This document shows positions 16,963 to 26,383 of a DNA stretch of 64,000 nucleotides, piece after piece. The DNA comes from Theionarchaea archaeon. Lineage in GTDB: Archaea; Methanobacteriota_B; Thermococci; Methanofastidiosales; SZ-28-30. The stretch covers positions 62,001 to 126,000 of the forward strand of contig JACVGT010000003.1 in NCBI GenBank assembly GCA_018992685.1, written 5' to 3'. The notes under the pieces are model-generated. The model saw nothing but the letters and a program-made list of their open reading frames with translations, was not told the DNA's origin and searched no databases. The position numbers and the translations under genes are program-made. Numbering within the stretch: position 1 is the stretch's first letter; every line of letters starts with the position of its first letter.

Positions 16963-18099
16963 ATGGATAAGCGAGATCTTAAAATCCTGGAAAAGCTGTA
17001 CGAACATGGTCCGAAGAATCTGCCACAGTTGGTTCGTTCTCTAGAAATCCCTGAAAAGACTACCTACAGACGAATCAGAAATATGGAACAACGGGGATAT
17101 CTCATTGCCACAGTAAAACCTAACTACAAGGCCTTGCGAATGCGATACATCGTAGTTTTCTCTGAGGCTCTTTCTCACAAGGCAAAGGACATGTTATGTT
17201 CTCCCGACATCAAAGGTGTGTCCAATTGCATCGGATATATGAATGGATACTGCACTACTCACGCAGTAGCAGAGAAGAATGTAGATGACTTCAAACGCTA
17301 TGTAGAGTACCTGCGAGGAGAAGATATCGTCAGCAAGTATAGAATGTATGAGACTGTGCGGTTCCATCAGATTCCGGTAAAGTCGGACGCATATCTCGAA
17401 AGAAGACCCTTTGATTGGGATGCCTGGATTGATTCGGTGCAAGAAGGAAAACCAGAAGAAGAGAAAAAGAGGAAGAGAAAAACGAAGTTCGATAAGTTAG
17501 ACCTCTTCATGCTTAAGGAGCTGGAGCTTAACCCACGACAGGAATGGGTGGAGATCGCTGAAAAGTGGAAGAAGGTTACTGATGATGAGCTTTCCATTGA
17601 CTCGCTTTCCAAGAAGATTGGATGGCGATTCTCCAATCGTCATCAGAACCTGATTGAAACGTTTTTCGTGGCTGCTTCCAAGATGCGCGGAGAAAGACTT
17701 TTCGACTTGACCAATCTCTTCTACGTTGCATTGCATGCCAAGAATGAAAACTACGCTTACGGAATCGGACGGGCACTCAATGGTCTCTCCGGTCTTCCTG
17801 CCTTTGCATACTGGTCAAAGGTGCAGGGAATCCCATCTGTAATCTGCAAGTTCCAGATGTACAAAGAAGATTGTTTCGACTTCTTTGAAGCACTGTTGCG
17901 TCTGCAGGACTCAGGCGTCTTAACTGGTGTGGAAACCTACATGCTTTCACGACAGAAGGCACTTTCTCGAACAATTCCACTGGAACTGTTCGAGAGTGGA
18001 GACTGGAAGAAGATCAACTTCGAAGACTACAAGGGGGGTGAAAATTGTGAAGAAGTCTTCAGCACGACTACTGGCACTGGGAGGTCTGGTCAGCCCTGA
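16963..18099 (+). CDS. Large Lrp-like HTH transcriptional regulator
   Basis: 378 residues. Residues 1-60 form a winged helix (DLKILEKLYEHGPKNLPQLV..LEIPEKTTYRRIRNMEQRGYL). About 60-160 look like a sensing domain, then a basic linker (KKRKRKTK at about 168-175) and a second HTH-like and sensing half, ending in LFESGDWKKINFEDYKG. Two other large HTH proteins in the window (43056 and 62164) have a comparable build. GGTG six bases before the ATG and the strong BRE/TATA at 16912-16928 support the start. The last 17 codons overlap a separate small reading frame, and residues there (ENCEEVFSTTTG...) look less protein-like. Target genes unknown. Confidence 0.7.
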   Translation: MDKRDLKILEKLYEHGPKNLPQLVRSLEIPEKTTYRRIRNMEQRGYLIATVKPNYKALRMRYIVVFSEALSHKAKDMLCSPDIKGVSNCIGYMNGYCTTHAVAEKNVDDFKRYVEYLRGEDIVSKYRMYETVRFHQIPVKSDAYLERRPFDWDAWIDSVQEGKPEEEKKRKRKTKFDKLDLFMLKELELNPRQEWVEIAEKWKKVTDDELSIDSLSKKIGWRFSNRHQNLIETFFVAASKMRGERLFDLTNLFYVALHAKNENYAYGIGRALNGLSGLPAFAYWSKVQGIPSVICKFQMYKEDCFDFFEALLRLQDSGVLTGVETYMLSRQKALSRTIPLELFESGDWKKINFEDYKGGENCEEVFSTTTGTGRSGQP

Positions 18100-18181
18100 G
18101 CAAGCAGATCTCTCCGGCGACTGCAATCCGGGAGTGAAATGCAGGTCTTCGTGGAAACCTGCAGGGAATCATCCGGATTGA
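18047..18181 (+). CDS. Candidate 44-residue peptide overlapping the regulator's 3' end
   Basis: GTG start seven bases after GGGGGGTGA (18033-18041 region), a near-ideal ribosome site. The peptide begins MKKSSARLLALGGLVSPE and ends with CNPGVKCRSSWKPAGNHPD: a basic hydrophobic N-part with a GG pair, then a short Cys-containing, Trp-containing tail. It resembles a leader-plus-core layout but no known precursor family. Counter-evidence: its 3' half coincides exactly with a strong RNA hairpin (18124-18180), so the sequence may be constrained as RNA instead. Confidence 0.3.
   Translation: MKKSSARLLALGGLVSPEQADLSGDCNPGVKCRSSWKPAGNHPD
18124..18180 (+). ncRNA. Candidate H/ACA-like hairpin RNA or structured terminator
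   Basis: Lower stem CAATCCGG (18124-18131) with CCGGATTG (18173-18180), internal loop of 8 bases on the left (18132-18139) and 9 on the right (18164-18172), upper stem TGCAGGT (18140-18146) with ACCTGCA (18157-18163), a bulged C and a further TTC/GAA closing a GTG loop. All 18 pairs are Watson-Crick. An internal pocket between two stems followed by AAACG is the layout of an archaeal H/ACA guide, though the tail is AAA rather than ACA and I see no clear kink-turn. Long T tracts follow, so it may instead help end the regulator transcript. Confidence 0.35.
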
Positions 18182-18188
18182 AACGTAC

Positions 18189-18230
18189 TTCTCTTTTTCA
18201 TTTTGTTTTTTTTGTTTTATTTTTTCTCTT
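18189..18230 (+). terminator. T-rich terminator
   Basis: Dense T tracts (T5, T4, T8, T4, T6) directly after the hairpin and the small ORF, typical of archaeal polymerase termination. Confidence 0.55.
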
Positions 18231-18403
18231 GATCCTTTGTCCTCCTAAGCATCATATACAGGTCTCACACAGTTTTGATACAGTTTTCTCATATTGATAA
18301 TTCTTTAGATCTGAAAAGAGTGTTAATACAGGAATGGAATTCCTGAACTCCTTCCATCTTGGCCAGAATATTCATTCTCTTTCGCATTTCCATATCCTAC
18401 GGA

Positions 18404-18420
18404 CCGAAAGATTTATATAC
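18404..18420 (+). promoter_or_regulatory. BRE/TATA promoter of hsp20-cdc48
   Basis: CCGAAAG (18404-18410) plus ATTTATATAC (18411-18420). Predicted start near 18441 leaves a leader of about 28 bases that includes GAGGTGAT before the hsp20 ATG. An inverted repeat CAGGAAT-GGA-ATTCCTG (18329-18345) lies 60 bases upstream. Confidence 0.65.
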
Positions 18421-18468
18421 TTGAAGTTAACTTAACATTAGGTAAAGGTAAGAAAGAGGTGATAAATA

Positions 18469-18936
18469 ATGGCATGGGACATCTTTGATGAAATACAGAG
18501 GATGCAGGAAGAGATGGACCGGATGTTCAATGACTTCTTTCGACGTCCTTATTATCGATCACTGGGGCCAGGAAGGTCACCACAGGAATCGGAACTGAGG
18601 GCGACCCCCCGAAAGAGGGAAGCCTTAACTGACGTACAGGAGACTGACAAGGAGGTTATCATAACAGCAGAGCTGCCAGGAATGACCAAGGAAGATATTG
18701 AGCTGAGCATAACCTCTGAAAGACTGGAAATAAGGGCAGAGTCTAAAGATGAACATAGCGAGTCAAGAGAAGGCTTCAAGGCATCAGGAAGGCAGTACAC
18801 GGGCTTCTATCGGAGCATCCCGTTCCCAGTACCTGTGAAGGCTGACGAGGCCAGAGCAACCTACAAGAACGGTGTCCTGGAGGTCTTTCTGCCCAAGAAA
18901 GACGTCGCTGAATCAAGGAATATCGAGATAGACTAG
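18469..18936 (+). CDS. hsp20: Hsp20-family small heat shock protein
   Basis: 155 residues. ATP-independent holdase. The alpha-crystallin domain spans about 50-145 (VIITAELPGMTKEDIELSI; YRSIPFPVPVKADEARA; the hallmark ATYKNGVLEVFLPKK). The N-terminal region carries the usual FDEIQRMQEEMDRMFNDFF helix, and the C-terminal IEI serves as the I-x-I anchoring motif. It is followed after 44 bases by cdc48; holding and unfolding chaperones in one transcript suggest joint induction under protein stress. Confidence 0.93.
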   Translation: MAWDIFDEIQRMQEEMDRMFNDFFRRPYYRSLGPGRSPQESELRATPRKREALTDVQETDKEVIITAELPGMTKEDIELSITSERLEIRAESKDEHSESREGFKASGRQYTGFYRSIPFPVPVKADEARATYKNGVLEVFLPKKDVAESRNIEID

Positions 18937-18968
18937 TAGCATCAGTACTTTTCCTCTTTCTTTTTTGA

Positions 18969-21110
<2,142 letters not shown>

Positions 21111-21111
21111 A

Positions 21112-21160
21112 TCTTTCCCTTTCTTTCTTTGGCTTCTTCCTTTTCGGATTATTTTTTTCC
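21112..21160 (+). terminator. Pyrimidine-rich terminator after cdc48
   Basis: A run of T-rich tracts including T7 at about 21152-21158 immediately after the stop, without a hairpin. Confidence 0.45.
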
Positions 21161-21296
21161 TGCATTGTGATGCTGCCTTCCCCTCAGGGTGGCCTTACAC
21201 TCTGGAATTCTTGGCTTCATTGGCATCACATTGGGCACGTTTTCAAGATTCTCTTTTTGACCCGGGTGATTTGAACGACTGCATGACCATGCAAAA

Positions 21297-21307
21297 ACTT
21301 ATATAGG
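21297..21307 (+). promoter_or_regulatory. TATA box of the GH3-radical SAM operon
   Basis: ACTTATATAGG preceded by an A-rich BRE-like CAAAAA. Predicted start near 21327, giving an unusually long leader of about 155 bases before the GH3-like gene. Confidence 0.55.
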
Positions 21308-21348
21308 TCGTATCAGAAGACAAAGGTGGAGGAAAGGAGGATAGAACT

Positions 21349-21414
21349 GTGTGTCTATCTAAATACTGGGTGTCTGCTGTAGTTCTGGCTATATGCCAGG
21401 AAGCTGCAGCGTAG
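21349..21414 (+). CDS. Candidate 21-residue leader peptide
   Basis: GTG start eight bases after GGAAAGGAGG (21331-21340), the best ribosome site in the region. It reads MCLSKYWVSAVVLAICQEAAA then TAG. A second, siteless frame (21393-21464, 23 residues) would end inside the ribosome-site hairpin of the next gene. Translation of either could alter leader folding. No run of a single amino acid codon is seen. Confidence 0.35.
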   Translation: MCLSKYWVSAVVLAICQEAAA

Positions 21415-21480
21415 CTGTTCGCGAAGAGCGGACAGAGAACGCAGTAGTCCCTTTCTCCTCCTGATTTTGAGGAGGTGGAA
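21385..21480 (+). promoter_or_regulatory. Structured leader; hairpin hides the GH3 ribosome site
   Basis: Three successive hairpins: CTGGC/GCCAG (21385-21389/21395-21399); CTGTTCGC/GCGGACAG (21415-21422/21428-21435, loop GAAGA); and TTTCTCCTCCT (21452-21462) with AGGAGGTGGAA (21470-21480), loop GATTTTG, ten of eleven positions paired. The last contains the whole ribosome-binding site AGGAGGTGG of the ATG at 21483, so it should block initiation when folded. Translational control is inferred. Confidence 0.5.
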
Positions 21481-21482
21481 AG

Positions 21483-22991
21483 ATGAATACACATCTACTG
21501 CAGAGAGTAGAGAAACTTGCAGGAGACGATAGTGCTCTAGAACATGCTGAAAAAGTGCAAGAACAAGTTCTACGCAGTATTCTAAAGGCAAACAGAAATA
21601 CTGTATTCGGCAAGGACCATTCATTCTGTGAGATTGATTCCATAGAGTCTTACCAGAAGAGACTACCTCTGGCTCGTTACGATGACTTCAGACTGTATCT
21701 TGAACTGATGAAGGCCGGTGTCCCACATATCCTTCTAGCAGAGGATTTTCCTCGTTGGGCAGAAACCAGTGGAACGCTCTCTTCTCCAAAGCTGTACCCG
21801 ATTCCCGAGGTCATGGCAGAGCATTTTGGCAGAACCCTGGCCAAGATTGTGGTGAGCTGCGTGGAGGAAGAGCCATCCAGAAAATTCCTCCTGGAAGGCA
21901 AGATGCTCATGGTGGTGGCTGATGTGGCAAGCCGGTATGTAGCAGGCAAACCGGTGGGGTACATTTCAGGTGTGGTATCCCATGATGTACAGCAGCTGCC
22001 AGGGATGGCAGAGGCCTTCACTCCTTCTCAGAAGGTGTTAGCTATGGGAGATTGGGAAGAACGGTGGCTGGAACTGACGAGGCATGCTTCGAGAGAGAAT
22101 GTTACCATGAGCTGTTCCACGCCTCCCATTCTTCTGTCATACTTCAAGAAAGTGATTTCAGAATACCGTCCTCTCCTAGGCCTACCCGACACCATACCAA
22201 CGATCTGGCCCAACCTTGAGCTTATAACAGGAGCAGGGGTAAGAATGTCCCTGTACAGGAAGCAGTACCAGAAGCTTCTGGGAGACCAGGTGTGTTGCCG
22301 GGAGTTCTACTGTGCCACAGAAGGGTTCTTCGCCTATCAGAAAGATGAGAGAGAGGGGCTTACACCTATTCTCAACCATGTGTTCTACGAGTTCATTCCG
22401 CTTGACGAGTGGAACCAGATGGAAGAACCCCACAACTACAAGACTCATCCCCTGACGCGACTTTCCTACACTCGGGTTTCCCTCAACACGGACTACGTGC
22501 TGGCAGTGACTACTCCCGGTGGGCTGTACAGCTACATCATTGGGGATATCGTTCGGTTCATTGGGCCTGACAGACTGTTTTGGGTTGGCCGGCTAGGATG
22601 GGAAAGCAGTGTGGCTGGAGAGAAGTTCAACGAAATGCACATGTCCATGCTGAGGCAGTCAATGGAATCTACGCTGGGTGTTGAGATCACCAACCACATG
22701 GCAGCAGTGAAGGACGACCCTTTGCGGTACGTCTTTGCCTTTGAATTCGAGGAGAGCATTGATGTGAACACAGTCGTTGAGACAGTGGACAGGTCACTAC
22801 GGGAGGTAAATGCCATATATGATGATTTGAGGAAAAAAAATGTACTCAAATGTCCAGATATCGTTGCTCTCCAGAAAGGAACTTTTGATCGCTATATCAA
22901 GCGGAAACAGAAAGAGGAAAAGTCACTTGGGCAGATTAAGCCACCGTTGTTTGCAGATTCCGCCTTGATAGATGAGTTGGCAGAAGACTAG
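21483..22991 (+). CDS. GH3-family acyl-adenylating ligase (acyl-amido synthetase-like)
   Basis: 502 residues. GH3 enzymes activate a carboxylate with ATP and conjugate it, in plants to an amino acid. The three ATP-binding motifs of the family are present: SGTLSSPK (96-103), FYCATEGFF (275-283) and YSYIIGDIVRFIG (349-361), plus GRLGWESSVAGEK (369-381) in place of the family hinge. The C-terminal lid domain extends to about 485. GH3 proteins are well known in plants and some bacteria; an archaeal copy is unusual. It is followed by a B12-binding radical SAM gene after 26 bases, so the acyl substrate may be a product of that enzyme, or the conjugate its substrate. Neither substrate can be read from sequence. 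Confidence 0.8.
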   Translation: MNTHLLQRVEKLAGDDSALEHAEKVQEQVLRSILKANRNTVFGKDHSFCEIDSIESYQKRLPLARYDDFRLYLELMKAGVPHILLAEDFPRWAETSGTLSSPKLYPIPEVMAEHFGRTLAKIVVSCVEEEPSRKFLLEGKMLMVVADVASRYVAGKPVGYISGVVSHDVQQLPGMAEAFTPSQKVLAMGDWEERWLELTRHASRENVTMSCSTPPILLSYFKKVISEYRPLLGLPDTIPTIWPNLELITGAGVRMSLYRKQYQKLLGDQVCCREFYCATEGFFAYQKDEREGLTPILNHVFYEFIPLDEWNQMEEPHNYKTHPLTRLSYTRVSLNTDYVLAVTTPGGLYSYIIGDIVRFIGPDRLFWVGRLGWESSVAGEKFNEMHMSMLRQSMESTLGVEITNHMAAVKDDPLRYVFAFEFEESIDVNTVVETVDRSLREVNAIYDDLRKKNVLKCPDIVALQKGTFDRYIKRKQKEEKSLGQIKPPLFADSALIDELAED

Positions 22992-23017
22992 GTACATCAG
23001 GGGTGGTGAGAAATCTC

Positions 23018-24496
23018 ATGGTTCGATTCCTGCTAGTGAACAGTCACAAGTGGGAACCTCCATCCCCTCCTGCTGCTCTGGATTATGTAGCAGAGCAGTT
23101 GGAGGGTGAGGGTGTTGCCACGGATCTTGTGGATGTAGCCTTTACCAGTGAAGATGATGTGAGAGCCTTGCTTCAGACCACGCACTACGATGGTGCGTGC
23201 ATGACTATCCGCAACCTGGAACGCACCGCCTTTTCTGAGACTCTCCATTTTCCTCTCCCTGCCACGAGGTCCCTCGTCCACTTGATAAAGAGCTACTGCA
23301 AAGGGCCTGTTGTGGTGGGAGGAAATGGATTCTCCATCTTGCCAGAGAGGATTTTGGAGTATGTAGGAGCAGATTACGGCATCTACGGGTGTGGAGAGAC
23401 TTCTCTTCCTTTACTACTCAGGTACATACTCCATGGGGCAGGAAACATATCTGAAATTCCGTATGTGGTCCACCGTGAAGACGGCACAGTGAAGCGCAAC
23501 CCACCTGGACCCTTCAGAAGAGAGCTCCCTGTGGTGAAGAGAGGGCGAGTAGACTATCACATGTATTACAGCCCGGGCCACCAGCACTTTTCTGGATTTG
23601 GAGTCGTTGAGACTAAGAGAGGATGCCCTCACCGGTGCATCTACTGTGTTGAACCCTTCATCAAGGGGAAGCAAGTGCGAGTAAAATCACCTGGTTCTGT
23701 GGCAGCAGAAATTGACTGGTTTCTTGACCAGGGTATCAGCTACTTGTTCATTGCAGACAGTGAGTTCAATGCAGACTACGAAGCTGCAGTGAACCTGGTT
23801 ACCTACCTTAAACAACATGGATATCACCGGAAGATCAGATGGATTGCATATGTGACCCCCACTCTTTTTACAGAGGAACTGGCAGCACTCTTGTCCCAAT
23901 CGGGGGTTCTAAGTCTCATGATAGACTTCGGCCACGTCAACCCGACGATCCTCTCAAACCTTGGGAAGGCCCACACACCTCGGGACATTGAACGTGTCAT
24001 AGCATGGTGTGACGAATATGCCATACCCTTCAGGGGGAGTCTGATGCTGGGAGGTCCTGGGGAAACATATGGCACCATTGAGGAAGCTATAGAATTCTTC
24101 AAGAGGTACTCCTGCAAAGTATTCACGATTTTGGGGATCCGCGTGTTTCCCAATACTCCACTGGGAGAAGCTGTCCAGAGAGAAAGAATTTCAGAAAACC
24201 CACATCTCTGTGGAAAGGTACTCCAGAATGACGATCTCTTGGAGCCAGTCTACTATATTTCTCAGGACCTAGGAGAAAATGTCTTCACGTACTGCGAGAC
24301 CCTCACTGGTGACTCAGAGCAGTTCTATACAGTTACTTCTCCCTTCAGATTGACAAGAATCATGCACGGACCTTTCAGAGGAGTCCATCCTGAATATGAA
24401 CTCTATGGCTGTCCCAAGACCCGCTATCTAACCCGCCTTTCGAGAGATGCAGTTGAAGCTCCGCTTTTTGAGGAAGATGAGGAGAGGTCTTCATGA
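23018..24496 (+). CDS. B12-binding-domain radical SAM protein
   Basis: 492 residues. Residues about 1-150 form the cobalamin-binding Rossmann-like domain (FLLVNSHKW at the start, VVVGGNGFSILPERILEYVGADYGIYGCGE), without the classic DxHxxG motif. The radical SAM core follows with CPHRCIYC (Cys203, 207, 210) binding the 4Fe-4S cluster, GGPGET for SAM contact and FTILGIRVFPNTPLG. Such class B enzymes methylate unactivated carbons or rearrange rings. The ATG at 23018 is preceded by GGGTGGTGA with eight bases spacing; a GTG at 23003 lies within that site. It is in one operon with the GH3-like ligase. Substrate unknown. Confidence 0.85.
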   Translation: MVRFLLVNSHKWEPPSPPAALDYVAEQLEGEGVATDLVDVAFTSEDDVRALLQTTHYDGACMTIRNLERTAFSETLHFPLPATRSLVHLIKSYCKGPVVVGGNGFSILPERILEYVGADYGIYGCGETSLPLLLRYILHGAGNISEIPYVVHREDGTVKRNPPGPFRRELPVVKRGRVDYHMYYSPGHQHFSGFGVVETKRGCPHRCIYCVEPFIKGKQVRVKSPGSVAAEIDWFLDQGISYLFIADSEFNADYEAAVNLVTYLKQHGYHRKIRWIAYVTPTLFTEELAALLSQSGVLSLMIDFGHVNPTILSNLGKAHTPRDIERVIAWCDEYAIPFRGSLMLGGPGETYGTIEEAIEFFKRYSCKVFTILGIRVFPNTPLGEAVQRERISENPHLCGKVLQNDDLLEPVYYISQDLGENVFTYCETLTGDSEQFYTVTSPFRLTRIMHGPFRGVHPEYELYGCPKTRYLTRLSRDAVEAPLFEEDEERSS

Positions 24497-24655
24497 ACGA
24501 AATGTCTTTGAAAAATCTCCTTTGATGCTCTGGAGTGTGGCGTCAGGTGTTGGTCTTTCTGCCTGACATGGGAGTCACTACGTGCAACACCCAGCATTGC
24601 CTAGATATTTCTTCACGGGGATCCACAATATGATACTGTTGATCTCCCTACGTCT

Positions 24656-25351
24656 CTAGTGACCTGTAGCCTTTCCCAGGGTCATTCCGTAAAGCAGTAC
24701 CAGAAAAGCGATGATACACAGTGTATAGAATATCCAATCGAAGGCAGTACCGAAGTAGAAGGACCCGATTCCATTGGCCAGGCTATAGGTTAACCAGGCC
24801 GCTGCCACAAGAAGGACGCTGATTCTCCGGGGATTGTCGGGTTCGAGCCGCAACCAGATGTAGAAGAAAATCACAGCCACTAAGGATAGTATGGGAAAAA
24901 TGAATCCCGTGGCCACTACCACGAATACGTTTTTGAGAATAGCCTCTGTGGAAAGCGTGAAGGGAAAACACAGGATGACTGCCAGCATAACCACAAAAAG
25001 CAGGATGCTGAAGGGTTTGCGCATGAATGAGTGCGCCTTGAAGTACAGGAGAGATGTGCCGTAATACAAGAGGGCAAGGGACAAAGCAGCCAGAAAGGCA
25101 CCCAAGAGGGCAAAGTACATGTTAGTAGTGGGATCATCAAAGTAGCGCATGGAGAGAATGGGAATCTGCGACAGACCAAAAAAGGAAAATCCAGTTCCCA
25201 GTATCAATGGAACTTCCGATTTCTTCTGAGAGTAAATCCTGAAAAAATACACTGCCAGCAAGAATTTCACACCAATGCTTACAAGGGTACTGGTCCATCT
25301 CAGAATCTCCAAAGTAAGGATTATGATCACCTCTTCTCCCCCTTTTTCCAC
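24656..25351 (-). CDS. Seven-TM membrane protein, unknown function
   Basis: 231 residues with seven hydrophobic helices at about 7-35, 46-66, 78-100, 112-132, 138-165, 176-195 and 203-222. Short charged loops and no recognisable catalytic motif; it resembles the many archaeal 7TM histidine-kinase-less sensor-like proteins in outline only. Start uncertain: a GTG at 25351 and another at 25330 (preceded by GGGGGAG) are both in frame, with BRE/TATA AACCGAAAACTATTTAAG at about 25359-25376 on the minus strand. Upstream is the divergent PHP phosphatase gene. Confidence 0.5.
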   Translation of the reverse strand: MEKGGEEVIIILTLEILRWTSTLVSIGVKFLLAVYFFRIYSQKKSEVPLILGTGFSFFGLSQIPILSMRYFDDPTTNMYFALLGAFLAALSLALLYYGTSLLYFKAHSFMRKPFSILLFVVMLAVILCFPFTLSTEAILKNVFVVVATGFIFPILSLVAVIFFYIWLRLEPDNPRRISVLLVAAAWLTYSLANGIGSFYFGTAFDWIFYTLCIIAFLVLLYGMTLGKATGH

Positions 25352-25492
25352 CCATTTTACTTAAATAGTTTTCGGTTGAGGCTGCAAGATGTTGTTTTGA
25401 CTCGAACCAAGGATAGAGGAGAATTCTCATGAACACATGTTGAAACGTACGTGATCTTGCTCATGGGATAATCACGCCCATATGTGGGAATC

Positions 25493-25529
25493 AGGAGAAG
25501 GTTCGTAGAAACCTTTTTTAGGTTCTCCT
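25493..25529 (+). promoter_or_regulatory. Leader hairpin before the PHP phosphatase gene
   Basis: AGGAGAA (25493-25499) pairs with TTCTCCT (25523-25529). Inside, AACC (25510-25513) can pair either back to GGTT (25500-25503) or forward to GGTT (25521-25524), two exclusive folds around a T6 run. Located 16 bases before the ATG. Confidence 0.3.
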
Positions 25530-25544
25530 TTGTCCTGAGGGGAC

Positions 25545-26303
25545 ATGATTGACTATCACATTCATTCCACGTTTTCCATCGATGGAAGATCACATGCCAG
25601 AGACTATCTGTTCTCAGCCATGGTCCTCGATCTCGAGGAAATTGGCTTCTCAGAACACGTGGATCTGGATCCCACGTTGGGAGGATTCAACTACCTGGAC
25701 TACCCCGGGTATGAAGAAGCTCTTGAACACCTGAAGGTTGAATCCCCTGTGGTCATCAGGCGCGGAATAGAGGTCAGTCACCAGAAGCATCTGGAACCAT
25801 CGATCCGGGACTACATATCCTCTACATCATGTGACTATGTGATAGGATCTGTTCATGAAGTGGATGGCGTGACAATGGATGACACTTTTCTAGACCATTC
25901 AACTCCTCACTCTTATTTTGAAGCAGTCCAATCGATGGCAGCTTCTGGTCTGGTGGATGTGGTGGGCCACCTTGAGTATTTCAAGAGGTGGGGAGGTAAC
26001 TACTCTTCTTCAGACTGTAAATCAGTCATTTTGCCCGTATTGCAGACGATTGTTGAGAAGAGCCTGGTCCTGGAGATCAATACTTCCGGGCTGCGCCATC
26101 CTGTGTGTGACACCTACCCGTCTCTCAACGTCCTGAAGTGGTACAGGGACCTTGGAGGGATCCTCATAACACTGGGGTCTGATGCCCATGAAGCTTCCCA
26201 GGTTGCATTCCAATTCGAACCTGTGCTTCTCCAGCTCAAGGAAATTGGGTTTAGTCATCTCGTCACCTTTGACCACAGAACCCGTAGCTATCACCGTTTT
26301 TGA
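25545..26303 (+). CDS. PHP-domain phosphatase (histidinol-phosphatase-like)
   Basis: 252 residues. Metal-dependent phosphoesterase of the PHP superfamily: DYHIHSTFSIDG (residues 3-14, first metal ligands), GFSEHVD, the central Glu in RRGIEVSHQK, GSVHEVDG, VVGHLEYFKRWG, LEINTSGL, and the C-terminal GSDAHEASQV. This is the HisK-type layout; the enzyme may dephosphorylate histidinol phosphate, but no other his genes are nearby, so another sugar or nucleotide phosphate is possible. Initiated after GGGGACATG with no strong ribosome site beyond CTGAGGGG. Confidence 0.8.
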   Translation: MIDYHIHSTFSIDGRSHARDYLFSAMVLDLEEIGFSEHVDLDPTLGGFNYLDYPGYEEALEHLKVESPVVIRRGIEVSHQKHLEPSIRDYISSTSCDYVIGSVHEVDGVTMDDTFLDHSTPHSYFEAVQSMAASGLVDVVGHLEYFKRWGGNYSSSDCKSVILPVLQTIVEKSLVLEINTSGLRHPVCDTYPSLNVLKWYRDLGGILITLGSDAHEASQVAFQFEPVLLQLKEIGFSHLVTFDHRTRSYHRF

Positions 26304-26346
26304 TTCCAGGACTCTCACTTCCACTCCTGCTTTTCTATCCCCACTA

Positions 26347-26363
26347 CCGAAAAGTTTATATTA
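26347..26363 (+). promoter_or_regulatory. BRE/TATA promoter, leaderless gene
   Basis: CCGAAAAG plus TTTATATTA, centred 25 bases before the ATG at 26384. Confidence 0.6.
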
Positions 26364-26383
26364 TGCAACATTGATTAATAACT

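Noticed and set aside
24542-24591. GTCAGG/CCTGAC and GGTGTTG/CAACACC alternative stems between convergent genes
   Set aside because: Short stems that may just mark a 3' end; no promoter points into the region and no T run follows.
24825-24845. GGTTCGAGCCGCAACC, like a tRNA T-arm
   Set aside because: Lies inside the 7TM gene; no acceptor stem or anticodon arm around it.
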